From the NCBI RefSeq assembly GCF_039595935.1, contig NZ_JBCNKR010000006.1, positions 2,204,001 to 2,268,000 on the forward strand: a DNA stretch of 64,000 nucleotides, read 5' to 3'. The stretch comes from Flavobacterium sp. (GTDB lineage: Bacteria; Bacteroidota; Bacteroidia; Flavobacteriales; Flavobacteriaceae). The notes beneath the pieces were generated by a model, which was not told where the DNA came from, ran no database searches, and saw nothing but the letters and a program-made list of their open reading frames with translations. Every line of letters starts with the position of its first letter. Positions within the stretch are counted from its first letter, which is position 1. The position numbers were made by a program, and so were the translations under genes. This document shows positions 24,111 to 32,431 of the stretch, in pieces.

Positions 24111-25241
24111 TTATTTAGAGGGTTGATTTTGATATGTTTCAATTTCAAAAATCAAAGTTGCATTTGGCGGAATAACACCTCCGGCTCCTTGTGGTCCGTA
24201 AGCTAAATTTGAAGGAAGAAAGAAAGTTGCTTTTTCTCCATCTGTCATCATATCCAGAGCTTCAATAAATCCCGGAATCATACCGTCTTTTTTTCCAACA
24301 GTAAAAGGAAAAGCTTTGTAACCGCCCTGAGCATCTCTGTTTGCATCATATTTTCCGTAAGCTTTTGCTACATCAGTAATACTGCTGTCAAAAAGAGTTC
24401 CGTCTTCAAAATAGCCAGCATAGTGGAAATAAATTGTAGAACCTTCAGCACCTTTTACACCAGTTCCGTTTTTAGTAACAACATATTTTAATCCAGATGC
24501 AGTTGTAGTTGCTTTTGCTTTTAATGAAGCAAAATAAGCAGCTTTTTCTGAAGCAACTTTTTTGGCTTCTTCTTTTTTAGCTTCCCCTTTTTTTACTTCA
24601 TCGCTGAATACTTTTACAGCATCAAATTTTTTAGCGGCAGCACCTTTACGAGTAATCGTAATTTTTGTCATAATATCGTCCTGAACAATTTTATTTACAT
24701 TGTCCATTCCAGAAACTACATGACCAAAAATAGTGTGTTTTCCGTTTAACCAAGGTGTGTCTTTATGAGTGATAAAAAACTGGCTTCCGTTTGTTGCAGG
24801 ACCTGAGTTAGCCATTGCCAAAACACCGCCTTTTTCGAATCTTAATTCTTCTACAAACTCATCTTTAAAAGCATATCCCGGGCCTCCTGAACCATTTCCG
24901 TCAGGATCTCCACCCTGAATCATGAAATCATTAATAACTCTGTGAAATTTTAATCCATCATAAAATGGTTTTCCTTTAAGTCTTTCTACAGTTACATAAG
25001 GGTTTTTTCCTTCTGCCAAAGAAATAAAGTTAGCAACCGTTACAGGCGCTTTTACATATTCAAGCGAAAGAACAATATCTCCTTTTGTTGTTGAGATTGT
25101 TGCAAAAATACCTTCAGCCGGATTAGCTGCCACAGCTGTTTTTTTTGCTGCGGGCGCTGCTGGTTTTGCTGCTGGTTTTTTAGTTTGTGCCTGAATGTTT
25201 AAAACAGTCAGACAGAATAAAAATAGAAATTTAAATTTCAT
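24111..25241 (-). CDS. cyclophilin-FKBP fusion peptidyl-prolyl isomerase, exported
   Basis: A 376-residue protein with a signal peptide (MKFKFLFLFCLTVLNIQA|Q), then an Ala-Pro-Lys-rich linker. Residues about 45-205 are a cyclophilin domain (FYDGLKFHRVINDFMIQGGDP, FVEELRFEKGGVLAMANSGP, NGSQFFITHKDTPWLNGKHT). After a Lys-Glu-rich hinge, residues about 250-372 are an FKBP domain (IYFHYAGYFEDGTLFDSS, GMIPGFIEAL, LAYGPQGAGGVIPPNATLIF). Both classes of prolyl isomerase active site look intact. A periplasmic folding catalyst. The gene at 25297 is a lipoprotein paralogue; both lie next to gldI, so this cluster seems devoted to folding of envelope proteins. Confidence 0.92.
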   Translation of the reverse strand: MKFKFLFLFCLTVLNIQAQTKKPAAKPAAPAAKKTAVAANPAEGIFATISTTKGDIVLSLEYVKAPVTVANFISLAEGKNPYVTVERLKGKPFYDGLKFHRVINDFMIQGGDPDGNGSGGPGYAFKDEFVEELRFEKGGVLAMANSGPATNGSQFFITHKDTPWLNGKHTIFGHVVSGMDNVNKIVQDDIMTKITITRKGAAAKKFDAVKVFSDEVKKGEAKKEEAKKVASEKAAYFASLKAKATTTASGLKYVVTKNGTGVKGAEGSTIYFHYAGYFEDGTLFDSSITDVAKAYGKYDANRDAQGGYKAFPFTVGKKDGMIPGFIEALDMMTDGEKATFFLPSNLAYGPQGAGGVIPPNATLIFEIETYQNQPSK

Positions 25242-25296
25242 TGTATTTCGAATTTAGGTCGTAAAAATAATTATAAGAATTTAATTATAAAAACAA

Positions 25297-26370
25297 TTAA
25301 GGTTTCTCTAATAATTGAACTTCAAAAATAATATTTGCGTTTGGCGGAATAACTCCTCCTGCACCCGTTGCGCCATAGGCTAAGTGAGATGGAATAAAAA
25401 GAACAGCTTTGTCTCCAAATGAAAGTTGCTCGATTCCTTCAATAAATCCAGGGATTAAACCATCTTTGCGTCCTGCCTGAAAAGGAATTGGCTGATAACC
25501 GTGTTGTTCAGCTCTTGTGGCATCAAATTTTCCAAAAGCTTTATTAACGTCTTCGATACTTGAATCAAATAAAGTTCCGTCTTCTAAGAAACCTGCGTAG
25601 TGAATGTAAACCTGAGTTCCTGCAGCTGGTTTTTTTCCTGAACCTTTTTCAGTAATAACGTATTCTAAACCAGTTGAAGTTTTTGTAGCTTTTGGTCTGA
25701 TAGAAGCATAAAAATCTACTTTTTCTTTTTGAACTCCGGCAAATTTGCTTTTCTCTTTTGCGATGTCAGCAAAGTAATCGTGAAATACTTTTACAGCATC
25801 AAATTTTTTAGCAGCTTCACCATTTCTGATAATTGTTACCGTGATGATATTATCACCCTGAACTACTTTATTTACAACTTCTTGTCCTTTTTCTACAACA
25901 TGTCCAAAAATTGTATGTTTATTGTCTAACCATGGTGTTTCAACGTGTGTAATAAAAAATTGACTACTGTTTGTACCAGGACCATTATTAGCCATTGCTA
26001 AAACACCTGCTTTGTCAAATTTTAAATCTGAAAATTCATCTTTAAATTTATATCCTGTGTCTCCAGAACCCGTTCCAAGTGGATCTCCTGACTGAATCAT
26101 GAAATCTGCAATAACTCGGTGAAATTTTAAACCATCATAAAATGGTTTCTTTTTTAAGTTTTCATCCGCAACAAATTCGTTTTTTCCTTCGGCTAAGGTT
26201 ACAAAGTTTGCAACCGTAACTGGTGCTTTTTTATAATCTAATTCAACAATAATATGTCCTTTATTAGTTTCTATGTCAGCGTATAAACCATCGGGTAAAT
26301 TGCTGTGATCGTCTTTACATGAATAAAATGAACTAACGGCTAGTAGTAATAATAAAATACTTTTTTTCAT
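25297..26370 (-). CDS. cyclophilin-FKBP fusion peptidyl-prolyl isomerase, lipoprotein
   Basis: A 357-residue paralogue of the gene at 24111, with a lipoprotein signal and Cys18 (FYSC) instead of a cleavable peptide. Cyclophilin motifs: FYDGLKFHRVIADFMIQSGDP, NSSQFFITHVETPWLDNKHT. FKBP motifs: VYIHYAGFLEDGTLFDSS, GLIPGFIEGIEQL, LAYGATGAGGVIPPNANIIF. The pair differs mainly in membrane anchoring, which suggests division of labour between free and membrane-bound chaperones. It lies 17 bases after the stop of gldI, so the genes are probably one operon. Confidence 0.92.
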   Translation of the reverse strand: MKKSILLLLLAVSSFYSCKDDHSNLPDGLYADIETNKGHIIVELDYKKAPVTVANFVTLAEGKNEFVADENLKKKPFYDGLKFHRVIADFMIQSGDPLGTGSGDTGYKFKDEFSDLKFDKAGVLAMANNGPGTNSSQFFITHVETPWLDNKHTIFGHVVEKGQEVVNKVVQGDNIITVTIIRNGEAAKKFDAVKVFHDYFADIAKEKSKFAGVQKEKVDFYASIRPKATKTSTGLEYVITEKGSGKKPAAGTQVYIHYAGFLEDGTLFDSSIEDVNKAFGKFDATRAEQHGYQPIPFQAGRKDGLIPGFIEGIEQLSFGDKAVLFIPSHLAYGATGAGGVIPPNANIIFEVQLLEKP

Positions 26371-26387
26371 TTTGTAAAATGTTGTTT

Positions 26388-27068
26388 TTATGGGTTTAAT
26401 GTATCTTTTTTAGTTTGAGCTGCAGGTTTAGTTACCGCAGGTTTTGCAATCGTAGGTTTCGCGGCTGCTGTTGTTGGAGCAGCAGTTGTAGAAGCTGCCG
26501 GAGCTGCTGCAGGCTGTGCCGGATCTGGAACAAAATTGCGAAGCGTAACGGTACAAATTAAGGACTGATTAGGTCCAATTTTTTTGTTATCGCCATGATA
26601 TCCGTAAGCAATATGTGATGGAAATAAGAACGTAACGGTCTCATTTTTTTTCATGTATTTAATTCCGTCGCGTAATCCCATCATGATATCTTGTTTGTCT
26701 ACATAATAGGTCTGCGGACCAAGATCAGATTCTGAATAAATAACAGCACCGTTTATACTTTTTACTTCTAAATTAAAATACGCAATATCTCCTTTTTTTG
26801 GAGTTGCTGTTTCAGTAGTGCTTTTTTCATCATAATAAAACCAATATCCTTTTTTAGTGGCATAATATTTTACTTTCGGATTACTTTTGATGAGTTTCTT
26901 GATAACTTGTTCTTCGTTTGCGACTAATTTTTTATTTCTGTCAGCCGACTTTTTCATAAAAGTACCCGAAGCCCTTGAAACAGGCATTCTGATATCTTCA
27001 TGCTGCTTACAGCCTGCCAGTAAAACTGCAAAAAGCAGTGAGTAAATGCTAAGTTTTAAGTAGCTCAT
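26388..27068 (-). CDS. gldI: gliding motility lipoprotein GldI (FKBP-type isomerase)
   Basis: A 226-residue protein with a lipoprotein signal and Cys20 (LAGC). The FKBP-like core is GDIAYFNLEVKSINGAVIY, YYVDKQDIMMGLRDGIKYM and SHIAYGYHGDNKKIGPNQSL. The C-terminal 45 residues are a Pro-Ala-Thr-rich tail (AAPAASTTAAPTTAAAKP). In F. johnsoniae GldI is a lipoprotein related to FKBP isomerases that is needed for gliding and chitin use, probably by helping fold T9SS or gliding proteins. Context supports this: two cyclophilin-FKBP genes follow and a DHH phosphoesterase gene precedes it by 6 bases. The name rests on family resemblance and context. Confidence 0.85.
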   Translation of the reverse strand: MSYLKLSIYSLLFAVLLAGCKQHEDIRMPVSRASGTFMKKSADRNKKLVANEEQVIKKLIKSNPKVKYYATKKGYWFYYDEKSTTETATPKKGDIAYFNLEVKSINGAVIYSESDLGPQTYYVDKQDIMMGLRDGIKYMKKNETVTFLFPSHIAYGYHGDNKKIGPNQSLICTVTLRNFVPDPAQPAAAPAASTTAAPTTAAAKPTIAKPAVTKPAAQTKKDTLNP

Positions 27069-27074
27069 ATTGGT

Positions 27075-28079
27075 TTATATTTTTAGTTTAGTTACTAAAT
27101 CTTCAAACTTTTTAACTGTTTCTTCCATCGAAGTTTCAGATCTTCCGCCGGCCGCATTTATGTGCCCGCCTCCGTTAAAGTGGTCTCGTGCAAACTGGTT
27201 CACATCAAATCCTCCTTGTGAACGGAAAGAAATCTTGATTATTTTTTCGTCTTTATTTTCGATAAAGATAGCTGTAAAATTGATTCCTCTTATACTTAAA
27301 CCATAATTAACAATTCCTTCAGTATCGCCTTTTACATAATTAAATGAATCTAATTCAGCTTGCGTAAGAGTTGTATAGGAAGTTTTATGCTCTTCAAAAA
27401 TTTTCATGTTCTGAAGTGCCCGGCCTAGTAACTGCAAACGGCTGAAAGAGCTGTTATCGTATAATAAAACCGGGATTTGAGTATTTTCAACTCCTAAATC
27501 AATTAATTCAGCAATAATTCTGTGTGTGTTTCCTGTAGTTCCCGGAAAACGAAACGAACCAGAATCGGTTAAAATACCGGTGTAGATGCAAGTTGCAATA
27601 GTTTTGTCAATATCTTCTTTTTTGTTTAAAAAAGTAATAAAGTTATACACCATTTCGCAAGTCGATCCGTAAGAGGTATCAGAATACATATACGTTGCGT
27701 AATCGTGTGGTTTTTCATGATGATCGATCATGATAAACGGAACGGTTAATTTTGCCAGTGTATGTTCCATTTCACCTGTACGATGAAAAGCATTAAAGTC
27801 GAGTGTAAAAATTAACTCAGCTTCTTCTAATATTTTGGTACAGTTTTCAGTATCTCTTTCAAAGATTTTTACGGTTTCTGAACCCGGAAGCCAGGCTAAA
27901 AAATCAGGAAAATCATTTGGCGCAATAACTGTTGGATGATGATTGTTTTTTAATAAAAAATGGTACAAAGCCAAAGTAGAACCCATAGCGTCGCCATCTG
28001 GACCTCTGTGTGGTATTATTACGATTTTTTTCGGAGCTGCAAGCAATAATTGAATTGCCTGAATATCTTGTATTTTCAT
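27075..28079 (-). CDS. DHH/DHHA1 phosphoesterase (NrnA-like, nanoRNase or pAp phosphatase)
   Basis: A 334-residue cytoplasmic phosphoesterase. Motifs: IIPHRGPDGDAMGSTLALYH (metal site), FTLDFNAFHRTGEME, IMIDHHEKP (the DHH box) and the C-terminal DHHA1 glycine motif GGGHINAAGG. NrnA-type enzymes degrade very short RNA and in many species also remove phosphate from pAp. The order DHH gene then gldI matches what I know from F. johnsoniae-like genomes. The gap to gldI is only 6 bases, so they are cotranscribed. Confidence 0.88.
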   Translation of the reverse strand: MKIQDIQAIQLLLAAPKKIVIIPHRGPDGDAMGSTLALYHFLLKNNHHPTVIAPNDFPDFLAWLPGSETVKIFERDTENCTKILEEAELIFTLDFNAFHRTGEMEHTLAKLTVPFIMIDHHEKPHDYATYMYSDTSYGSTCEMVYNFITFLNKKEDIDKTIATCIYTGILTDSGSFRFPGTTGNTHRIIAELIDLGVENTQIPVLLYDNSSFSRLQLLGRALQNMKIFEEHKTSYTTLTQAELDSFNYVKGDTEGIVNYGLSIRGINFTAIFIENKDEKIIKISFRSQGGFDVNQFARDHFNGGGHINAAGGRSETSMEETVKKFEDLVTKLKI

Positions 28080-28186
28080 AGTGTGCGAATTTACATTTTT
28101 TTAATCTAACGCAACAAACATTTTTCAGATTAACACACTTTTAAGTGCTTACAAATTTTATATGTAAATTGATATTCAGATTGGTT

Positions 28187-29659
28187 TTAACTATCAGGAG
28201 TCGATTCGTTTAATTTCTTTAATAATTTTTCTATTTCAACATTAATATCGATCATTCTGTCGTCGTATTCAGCACTGTTTTCTGTAATTTTTTTATAGGC
28301 CAGTTCATAGAGATCAATTCTTAGATTACAGTATTTTATTAAATCTGAGTTTCTTTTGTGAAGAGTATGCGGGAGATATAATTTATCTAAATCTTTGATA
28401 AGTGTAATGTTTTCATTCCAATAGTAAATTCCACGATCTTTAATCATATAAAGTACCATTTCTTTACTTTCTTCAACAGTATTTCCATACTGTGTGCTAT
28501 AAGCTTCTAAGGCCATTTTTTCCATGTCAACAAACTCATGAATTCTTTCTTCATATTCCATAGTTTGATAAATATAAACCTGAGTATTTTTATATTTTAT
28601 GTAGAAAAACACAAGTAATATAGTGGCTGTTGAAGTCATAATAATGAATGCAGCTTTCCTTTGTTTTTCAAAAATGACTAGAATTATTCCAAAAAGAATT
28701 CCAATAATAAATCCGGCTAGGTATTCTGTCAAACTAAAATCTTTGATATAAGAATATAAAATGTTTATTATGAGTAATGTAATGGAAATTAATAATGATT
28801 TTACACGAATTACTTTTGTAGAATTTTTAAAGAGAAATACAACTAACAAGATTCCCATCATACTTGAAATTACGCCTGCGGTACCTGTATTTATAACATC
28901 TTTGTTTTGATAAAGGCTGTATAAACTTACACTTATTGCTGAAAGTATGTACAGAATAATAAAGTTTGATTTTTTTATATATAATTCTAATAAAATTCCG
29001 ATAAAAGCCAGTGCAAGGACGCTTAGAAAAAGATCGATGATATTGGTATGTACAAAACAGCCTGAGAATAATCTCCACCATTCATTGTCAGTTGTAAGGG
29101 ATCCAAAGTTAGCTCCCCAATCAATTAAATCCTGATCTTTTGGAGTTAAGAAATTTACTCCCGAAAAACACATGACAATAAAAAGCAGTAGGTTTAGATT
29201 AATTAAAATCGGAGTAATGAAATAATCTTTGACAGGTATAAAAATTGAAAAGAATGAATAAAAAGCAGAAACAGGAAATGTTGAAGTGTAATTGTTTTCC
29301 TGCTCAAGATCTTGTATAGTAATGTTTCTATCCAAATTTAAGGCAGGCAGATCTTTTACCATTTCATATATTTGACTGGAAAAGTTTTCGGTATTTTTTT
29401 TATTTCTACCAAGATCATGAATCTGATAACCATTTGATTTACTTTTTATAATAACCGTATTGTCATCAAAAGAAAATAAAATTGTTTCATTCCACGTGTT
29501 CTGATTAGTGGTTGCTACAATTAATTCATCTTCATTAATTGTAACTACTGACCAGTTGTTTTTTTTAAATATTTTAATGGCAATTTGAATAAATTCTAAT
29601 TTAGATAACTGATTTAGAGGAATTAATTCAGTATAAGAAGCTGGAAATCCGAAGGCCAT
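28187..29659 (-). CDS. rhomboid-fold protein with lost catalytic residues (pseudo-rhomboid)
   Basis: A 490-residue membrane protein. ATG 29659 (MAFGFPASYTELIPL) is preferred over a start 12 codons upstream. The N-terminal 140 residues are a soluble domain. The membrane part has the rhomboid order: IDWGANFGSLTTDNEWWRLF, then FVHTNIIDLFLSVLAL and the active-site helix. Active rhomboids have GxSG; here the segment is GTAG with Ala261 in place of Ser. The His of the last core helix (usually AHxGG) is Tyr313 (EYLAGF), and the helper His/Asn of HLLFN are Asp and Ser. So it should not be a protease. The long C-terminal part (from about 360) is helical and charged. Role unknown; it may bind membrane substrates. 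Confidence 0.8.
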   Translation of the reverse strand: MAFGFPASYTELIPLNQLSKLEFIQIAIKIFKKNNWSVVTINEDELIVATTNQNTWNETILFSFDDNTVIIKSKSNGYQIHDLGRNKKNTENFSSQIYEMVKDLPALNLDRNITIQDLEQENNYTSTFPVSAFYSFFSIFIPVKDYFITPILINLNLLLFIVMCFSGVNFLTPKDQDLIDWGANFGSLTTDNEWWRLFSGCFVHTNIIDLFLSVLALAFIGILLELYIKKSNFIILYILSAISVSLYSLYQNKDVINTGTAGVISSMMGILLVVFLFKNSTKVIRVKSLLISITLLIINILYSYIKDFSLTEYLAGFIIGILFGIILVIFEKQRKAAFIIMTSTATILLVFFYIKYKNTQVYIYQTMEYEERIHEFVDMEKMALEAYSTQYGNTVEESKEMVLYMIKDRGIYYWNENITLIKDLDKLYLPHTLHKRNSDLIKYCNLRIDLYELAYKKITENSAEYDDRMIDINVEIEKLLKKLNESTPDS

Positions 29660-29868
29660 TTTAGTTGTATTTATGATTTGAATTTGGTAAAACAATACTA
29701 CAAAAAAAGATTATGAAAATGCAGCTTATTAATTTTTATGTTTATCGTTTCTGAATCTTTGATATTGTATATTAACCCAAACCGATGAAACAATTTCGCT
29801 TTGGCAAAAATGCTGATTTAAACGGATTTCTTTTTTGGAATTTGGAATTTAAAAATTGAAATTTATTC

Positions 29869-31125
29869 CTAAAGATTTTGAAGCTCTTTTTTATGAAACT
29901 TTTGATACAATTTATATTTTGCACCTTTTACAATTTGCGATTTATAAATTCCAACAGAACCCGATGAAAAATAAGCAATTGTACATCCGATGGCAATAAA
30001 AATTCCGGGCTCAATGCCGAATAATTCCATTCCCATGATTGTACACGCAAGAGGAGTGTGGGTTGCCCCCGAAAATACAGCTACGAAACCAACTCCGGCC
30101 AAGAGCGCAATTGGCATTGGAATAAATGCTGATAAAGCGCTTCCTAAAGTTGCACCAACAAAAAATAAAGGAGTTACTTCTCCGCCTTTAAAACCAGCTC
30201 CTAAAGTAAATCCGGTAAATAAAATTTTAAGTAAAAAGTCGTACCATTCGCTTTGATTTGAAAATGAATCAACAATTACAGGAACTCCAAGTCCGGAGAA
30301 TTTGGTAAATCCTAAACCTGCAATAGCGATGGCAAGAACAATTCCGCCAATAACCGGACGAAGCGTTGGATATTTAATGTTTTTTGAGAAAAGTGAACCC
30401 CAAAAATGAGTACTTCGGGAAAATAATAAAGCTGCAAAACCTGAAAGTACCCCAACTAATATAATGTAAAATGTATTGCTAAAACTAAGTTCAGGAACTA
30501 CAGGAATACTGTAATGCGTATGTTTGATTTCCCAGAATTCTACAGTAAAATAAGCGGCATAAGCTACTAAAAACGAAAGAACAATACTTTTAAAATTAAT
30601 TTTACTGAAATACAAAACTTCCAAAGCAAAAATAGCTCCGGCCAAAGGTGTTCCAAAAACAGAAGCAAAACCAGCGCTTATTCCTAAAATGATTAAAATT
30701 CTACGTTCTGAATTGTCTAATTTGAAAAGTTTTGTGAATTGATCGGCAATTGCGCCTCCCATTTGTACAGCTGTGCCTTCACGTCCGGCCGAGCCTCCAA
30801 ATAAATGAGTCAATAAAGTTCCTAAAAGTACCAAAGGCGCCATTTTAAACGGAATGACTTTCTTAGGTTTTTCGTATTCTTCGAGCAGTAAATTGTTGCC
30901 TTTTACAACAGATTCTCCCCAATAATGATAACCAGCTCCAACTAAAAATCCGCCTAAAGGCAAAAGCCAGATAATCGAATCATGGTGAATTCTATATTGT
31001 GTAACCCATTCTAAAGAAACAAGAAAAAATGCTGATGCAGATCCTGAAAGAATGCCTATTAAGGCACAAATAATAATCCATTTAGGTAAGGAAAGTAAAA
31101 ATTGTTTTGGGCTTTGGGAAGTCAT
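29869..31125 (-). CDS. CLC-family anion channel or antiporter, possibly fluoride type
   Basis: A 418-residue, multi-helix CLC protein. The gating Glu is Glu116 in GREGT (114-118), which replaces the GREGP of typical Cl-/H+ exchangers. The usual GSGIP anion-binding loop is replaced by GNNLLLEE (Gly76 onward). Both changes recall the CLC-F fluoride exporters, in which the serine of GSGIP is lost; this is from memory and needs a tree. The second half has FGTPLAGAIFALEVLYF and GGEVTPLFFVGATLGSALS, then FSGATHTPLACTIMGMELFG. No fluoride riboswitch was recognised in the 70 bases upstream. Confidence 0.85.
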   Translation of the reverse strand: MTSQSPKQFLLSLPKWIIICALIGILSGSASAFFLVSLEWVTQYRIHHDSIIWLLPLGGFLVGAGYHYWGESVVKGNNLLLEEYEKPKKVIPFKMAPLVLLGTLLTHLFGGSAGREGTAVQMGGAIADQFTKLFKLDNSERRILIILGISAGFASVFGTPLAGAIFALEVLYFSKINFKSIVLSFLVAYAAYFTVEFWEIKHTHYSIPVVPELSFSNTFYIILVGVLSGFAALLFSRSTHFWGSLFSKNIKYPTLRPVIGGIVLAIAIAGLGFTKFSGLGVPVIVDSFSNQSEWYDFLLKILFTGFTLGAGFKGGEVTPLFFVGATLGSALSAFIPMPIALLAGVGFVAVFSGATHTPLACTIMGMELFGIEPGIFIAIGCTIAYFSSGSVGIYKSQIVKGAKYKLYQKFHKKELQNL

Positions 31126-31194
31126 TAATAGTTATAAAATAGTTTTTATCACAAACATGAATAATTTTTTGGAATAAATTACAAAATGAGTTAA

Positions 31195-31569
31195 TTATTT
31201 AATTTTTACCATTTCAAGTTCTAATGAGATATCATTCATTTTTGATAAACACTTTATTTTATTATTATCAATTTCATTAATTTTGACAATAACAGTTTGG
31301 CCGATTAACTTTTTTAATTTAGGAACATCGATTTTTGTATAAGTTAAGATATATTCACATTCGGATATCCATTTAACAGTTCCTTCAATAATAATGTGTC
31401 TTATTTGATCTTCTTCTACCTGCACATTCCCATTTCTTGTTACAATGAAATTTGAAAAATTAGGATTTTTGTAAATAAATGTTCCGTTTTTAAAATAGGA
31501 ACATTTATTTACTTGTGAATTACAATTTACACTTAAAATTATAAGTGCTAAAAAAATAAACTTTTTCAT
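31195..31569 (-). CDS. small exported protein of unknown function
   Basis: A 124-residue protein with a signal peptide (MKKFIFLALIILSVNC). The Cys at 16 has Asn before it, so a lipoprotein site is possible but not canonical. The mature part is a small beta-rich domain: CSYFKNGTFIYKNPNFSNFIV, IRHIIIEGTVKWISECEYILTYTK, then KLIGQTVIVKINEIDNN and a final LELEMVKIK strand. Two further Cys residues could form a disulfide. Family not recognised. It lies 9 bases after the RidA gene stop and is probably in the same transcript. Confidence 0.75.
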   Translation of the reverse strand: MKKFIFLALIILSVNCNSQVNKCSYFKNGTFIYKNPNFSNFIVTRNGNVQVEEDQIRHIIIEGTVKWISECEYILTYTKIDVPKLKKLIGQTVIVKINEIDNNKIKCLSKMNDISLELEMVKIK

Positions 31570-31578
31570 TGCAAAAAC

Positions 31579-31962
31579 TTACTGTACAACAGCAGTAAAT
31601 TCAATTTCTACCAAATATTCAGGAGCAACTAATTTACTTATTCCATAGAAACCTGTTGTAGGTTTTACATCTTTAAAAAATGCTGAGTGAGCTCTGGCAA
31701 CTTCTTCAAATGTAGAAACGTCAGTTGTAAAAATTCTGGTTCTGATAACGTCTTTAATGCCAACATTTAAATCTTCCAGAACTTTTTCAACACGCTCAAT
31801 AATATTGTAGGTCTGTGCGTATGCGTCGTCGGCTTTTACTTTATCGCCGTCAACAATGGCTACAGTTCCCGAAACTTCAATGATATTACCAATTCTTACA
31901 GCGCGGCAGTATCCCATTTTGTCTTCCCACGGCGATCCTGTTAAGATATTTTCTCTTTTCAT
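31579..31962 (-). CDS. RidA-family protein (YjgF/YER057c/UK114)
   Basis: A 127-residue member of the RidA family, whose best-known members hydrolyse reactive enamine/imine intermediates. Landmarks: SPWEDKMGYCRAVRIGNIIEVSG, DAYAQTYNIIERVEKVLEDL, VIRTRIFTTDVSTFEEVARAH and the conserved ending TTGFYGISKLVAPEYLVEIEFTAV. The Arg that binds the carboxylate (VIRTRIF) is present. Cytoplasmic. It precedes an exported small protein by 9 bases. Confidence 0.9.
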   Translation of the reverse strand: MKRENILTGSPWEDKMGYCRAVRIGNIIEVSGTVAIVDGDKVKADDAYAQTYNIIERVEKVLEDLNVGIKDVIRTRIFTTDVSTFEEVARAHSAFFKDVKPTTGFYGISKLVAPEYLVEIEFTAVVQ

Positions 31963-32125
31963 TTTTTGAGTTTTTCGAATTGTTTCTGCAGAATTTAAAA
32001 AAACAATTCAGGTTAATTAATGCGCTGCAATTTATGAAATAAGCTCGGGAAAAAGAATTTTGAAGAGTTGAAATCACTTCGAAAATCTTTCTTTTTTGTG
32101 ATATTTTAAAAGAAGATTATAAGTT

Positions 32126-32431
32126 TTATTCTATTTGATTTTCCTCATAAATTCGGAGTTTGTTATGTGCGTTTGTAAGATGCTGCTGTAGCACTTCAAT
32201 TTTGTTCAGTAAATGATAAATCGCGTCAATCCCTTCCATATTTATGTTTAGATCATAATGCATCCGAATCATTTTTTCTATCAAAGGCAGCTGTTCCGGC
32301 TGTAGATATTCATCATTTTCTTCAATAATAATTTCAACTAAACCATAATTGTTAAGTTCAGTAATAAAAGTGTTTTCAATTTCGTGATAAATACAAAATT
32401 GTTTTATTTGGACTAAGTTCTTGTTACGCAT
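32126..32431 (-). CDS. CbpM-like chaperone modulator
   Basis: A 101-residue MerR-related helical protein: VQIKQFCIYHEIENTFITEL, YGLVEIIIEENDEYLQPEQL, IEKMIRMHYDLNINMEGIDAIYHLL and a C-terminal coiled helix. CbpM binds and inhibits the J domain of CbpA. Its start overlaps the last 8 bases of the cbpA-like gene upstream, as expected for a translationally coupled pair. Confidence 0.82.
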   Translation of the reverse strand: MRNKNLVQIKQFCIYHEIENTFITELNNYGLVEIIIEENDEYLQPEQLPLIEKMIRMHYDLNINMEGIDAIYHLLNKIEVLQQHLTNAHNKLRIYEENQIE

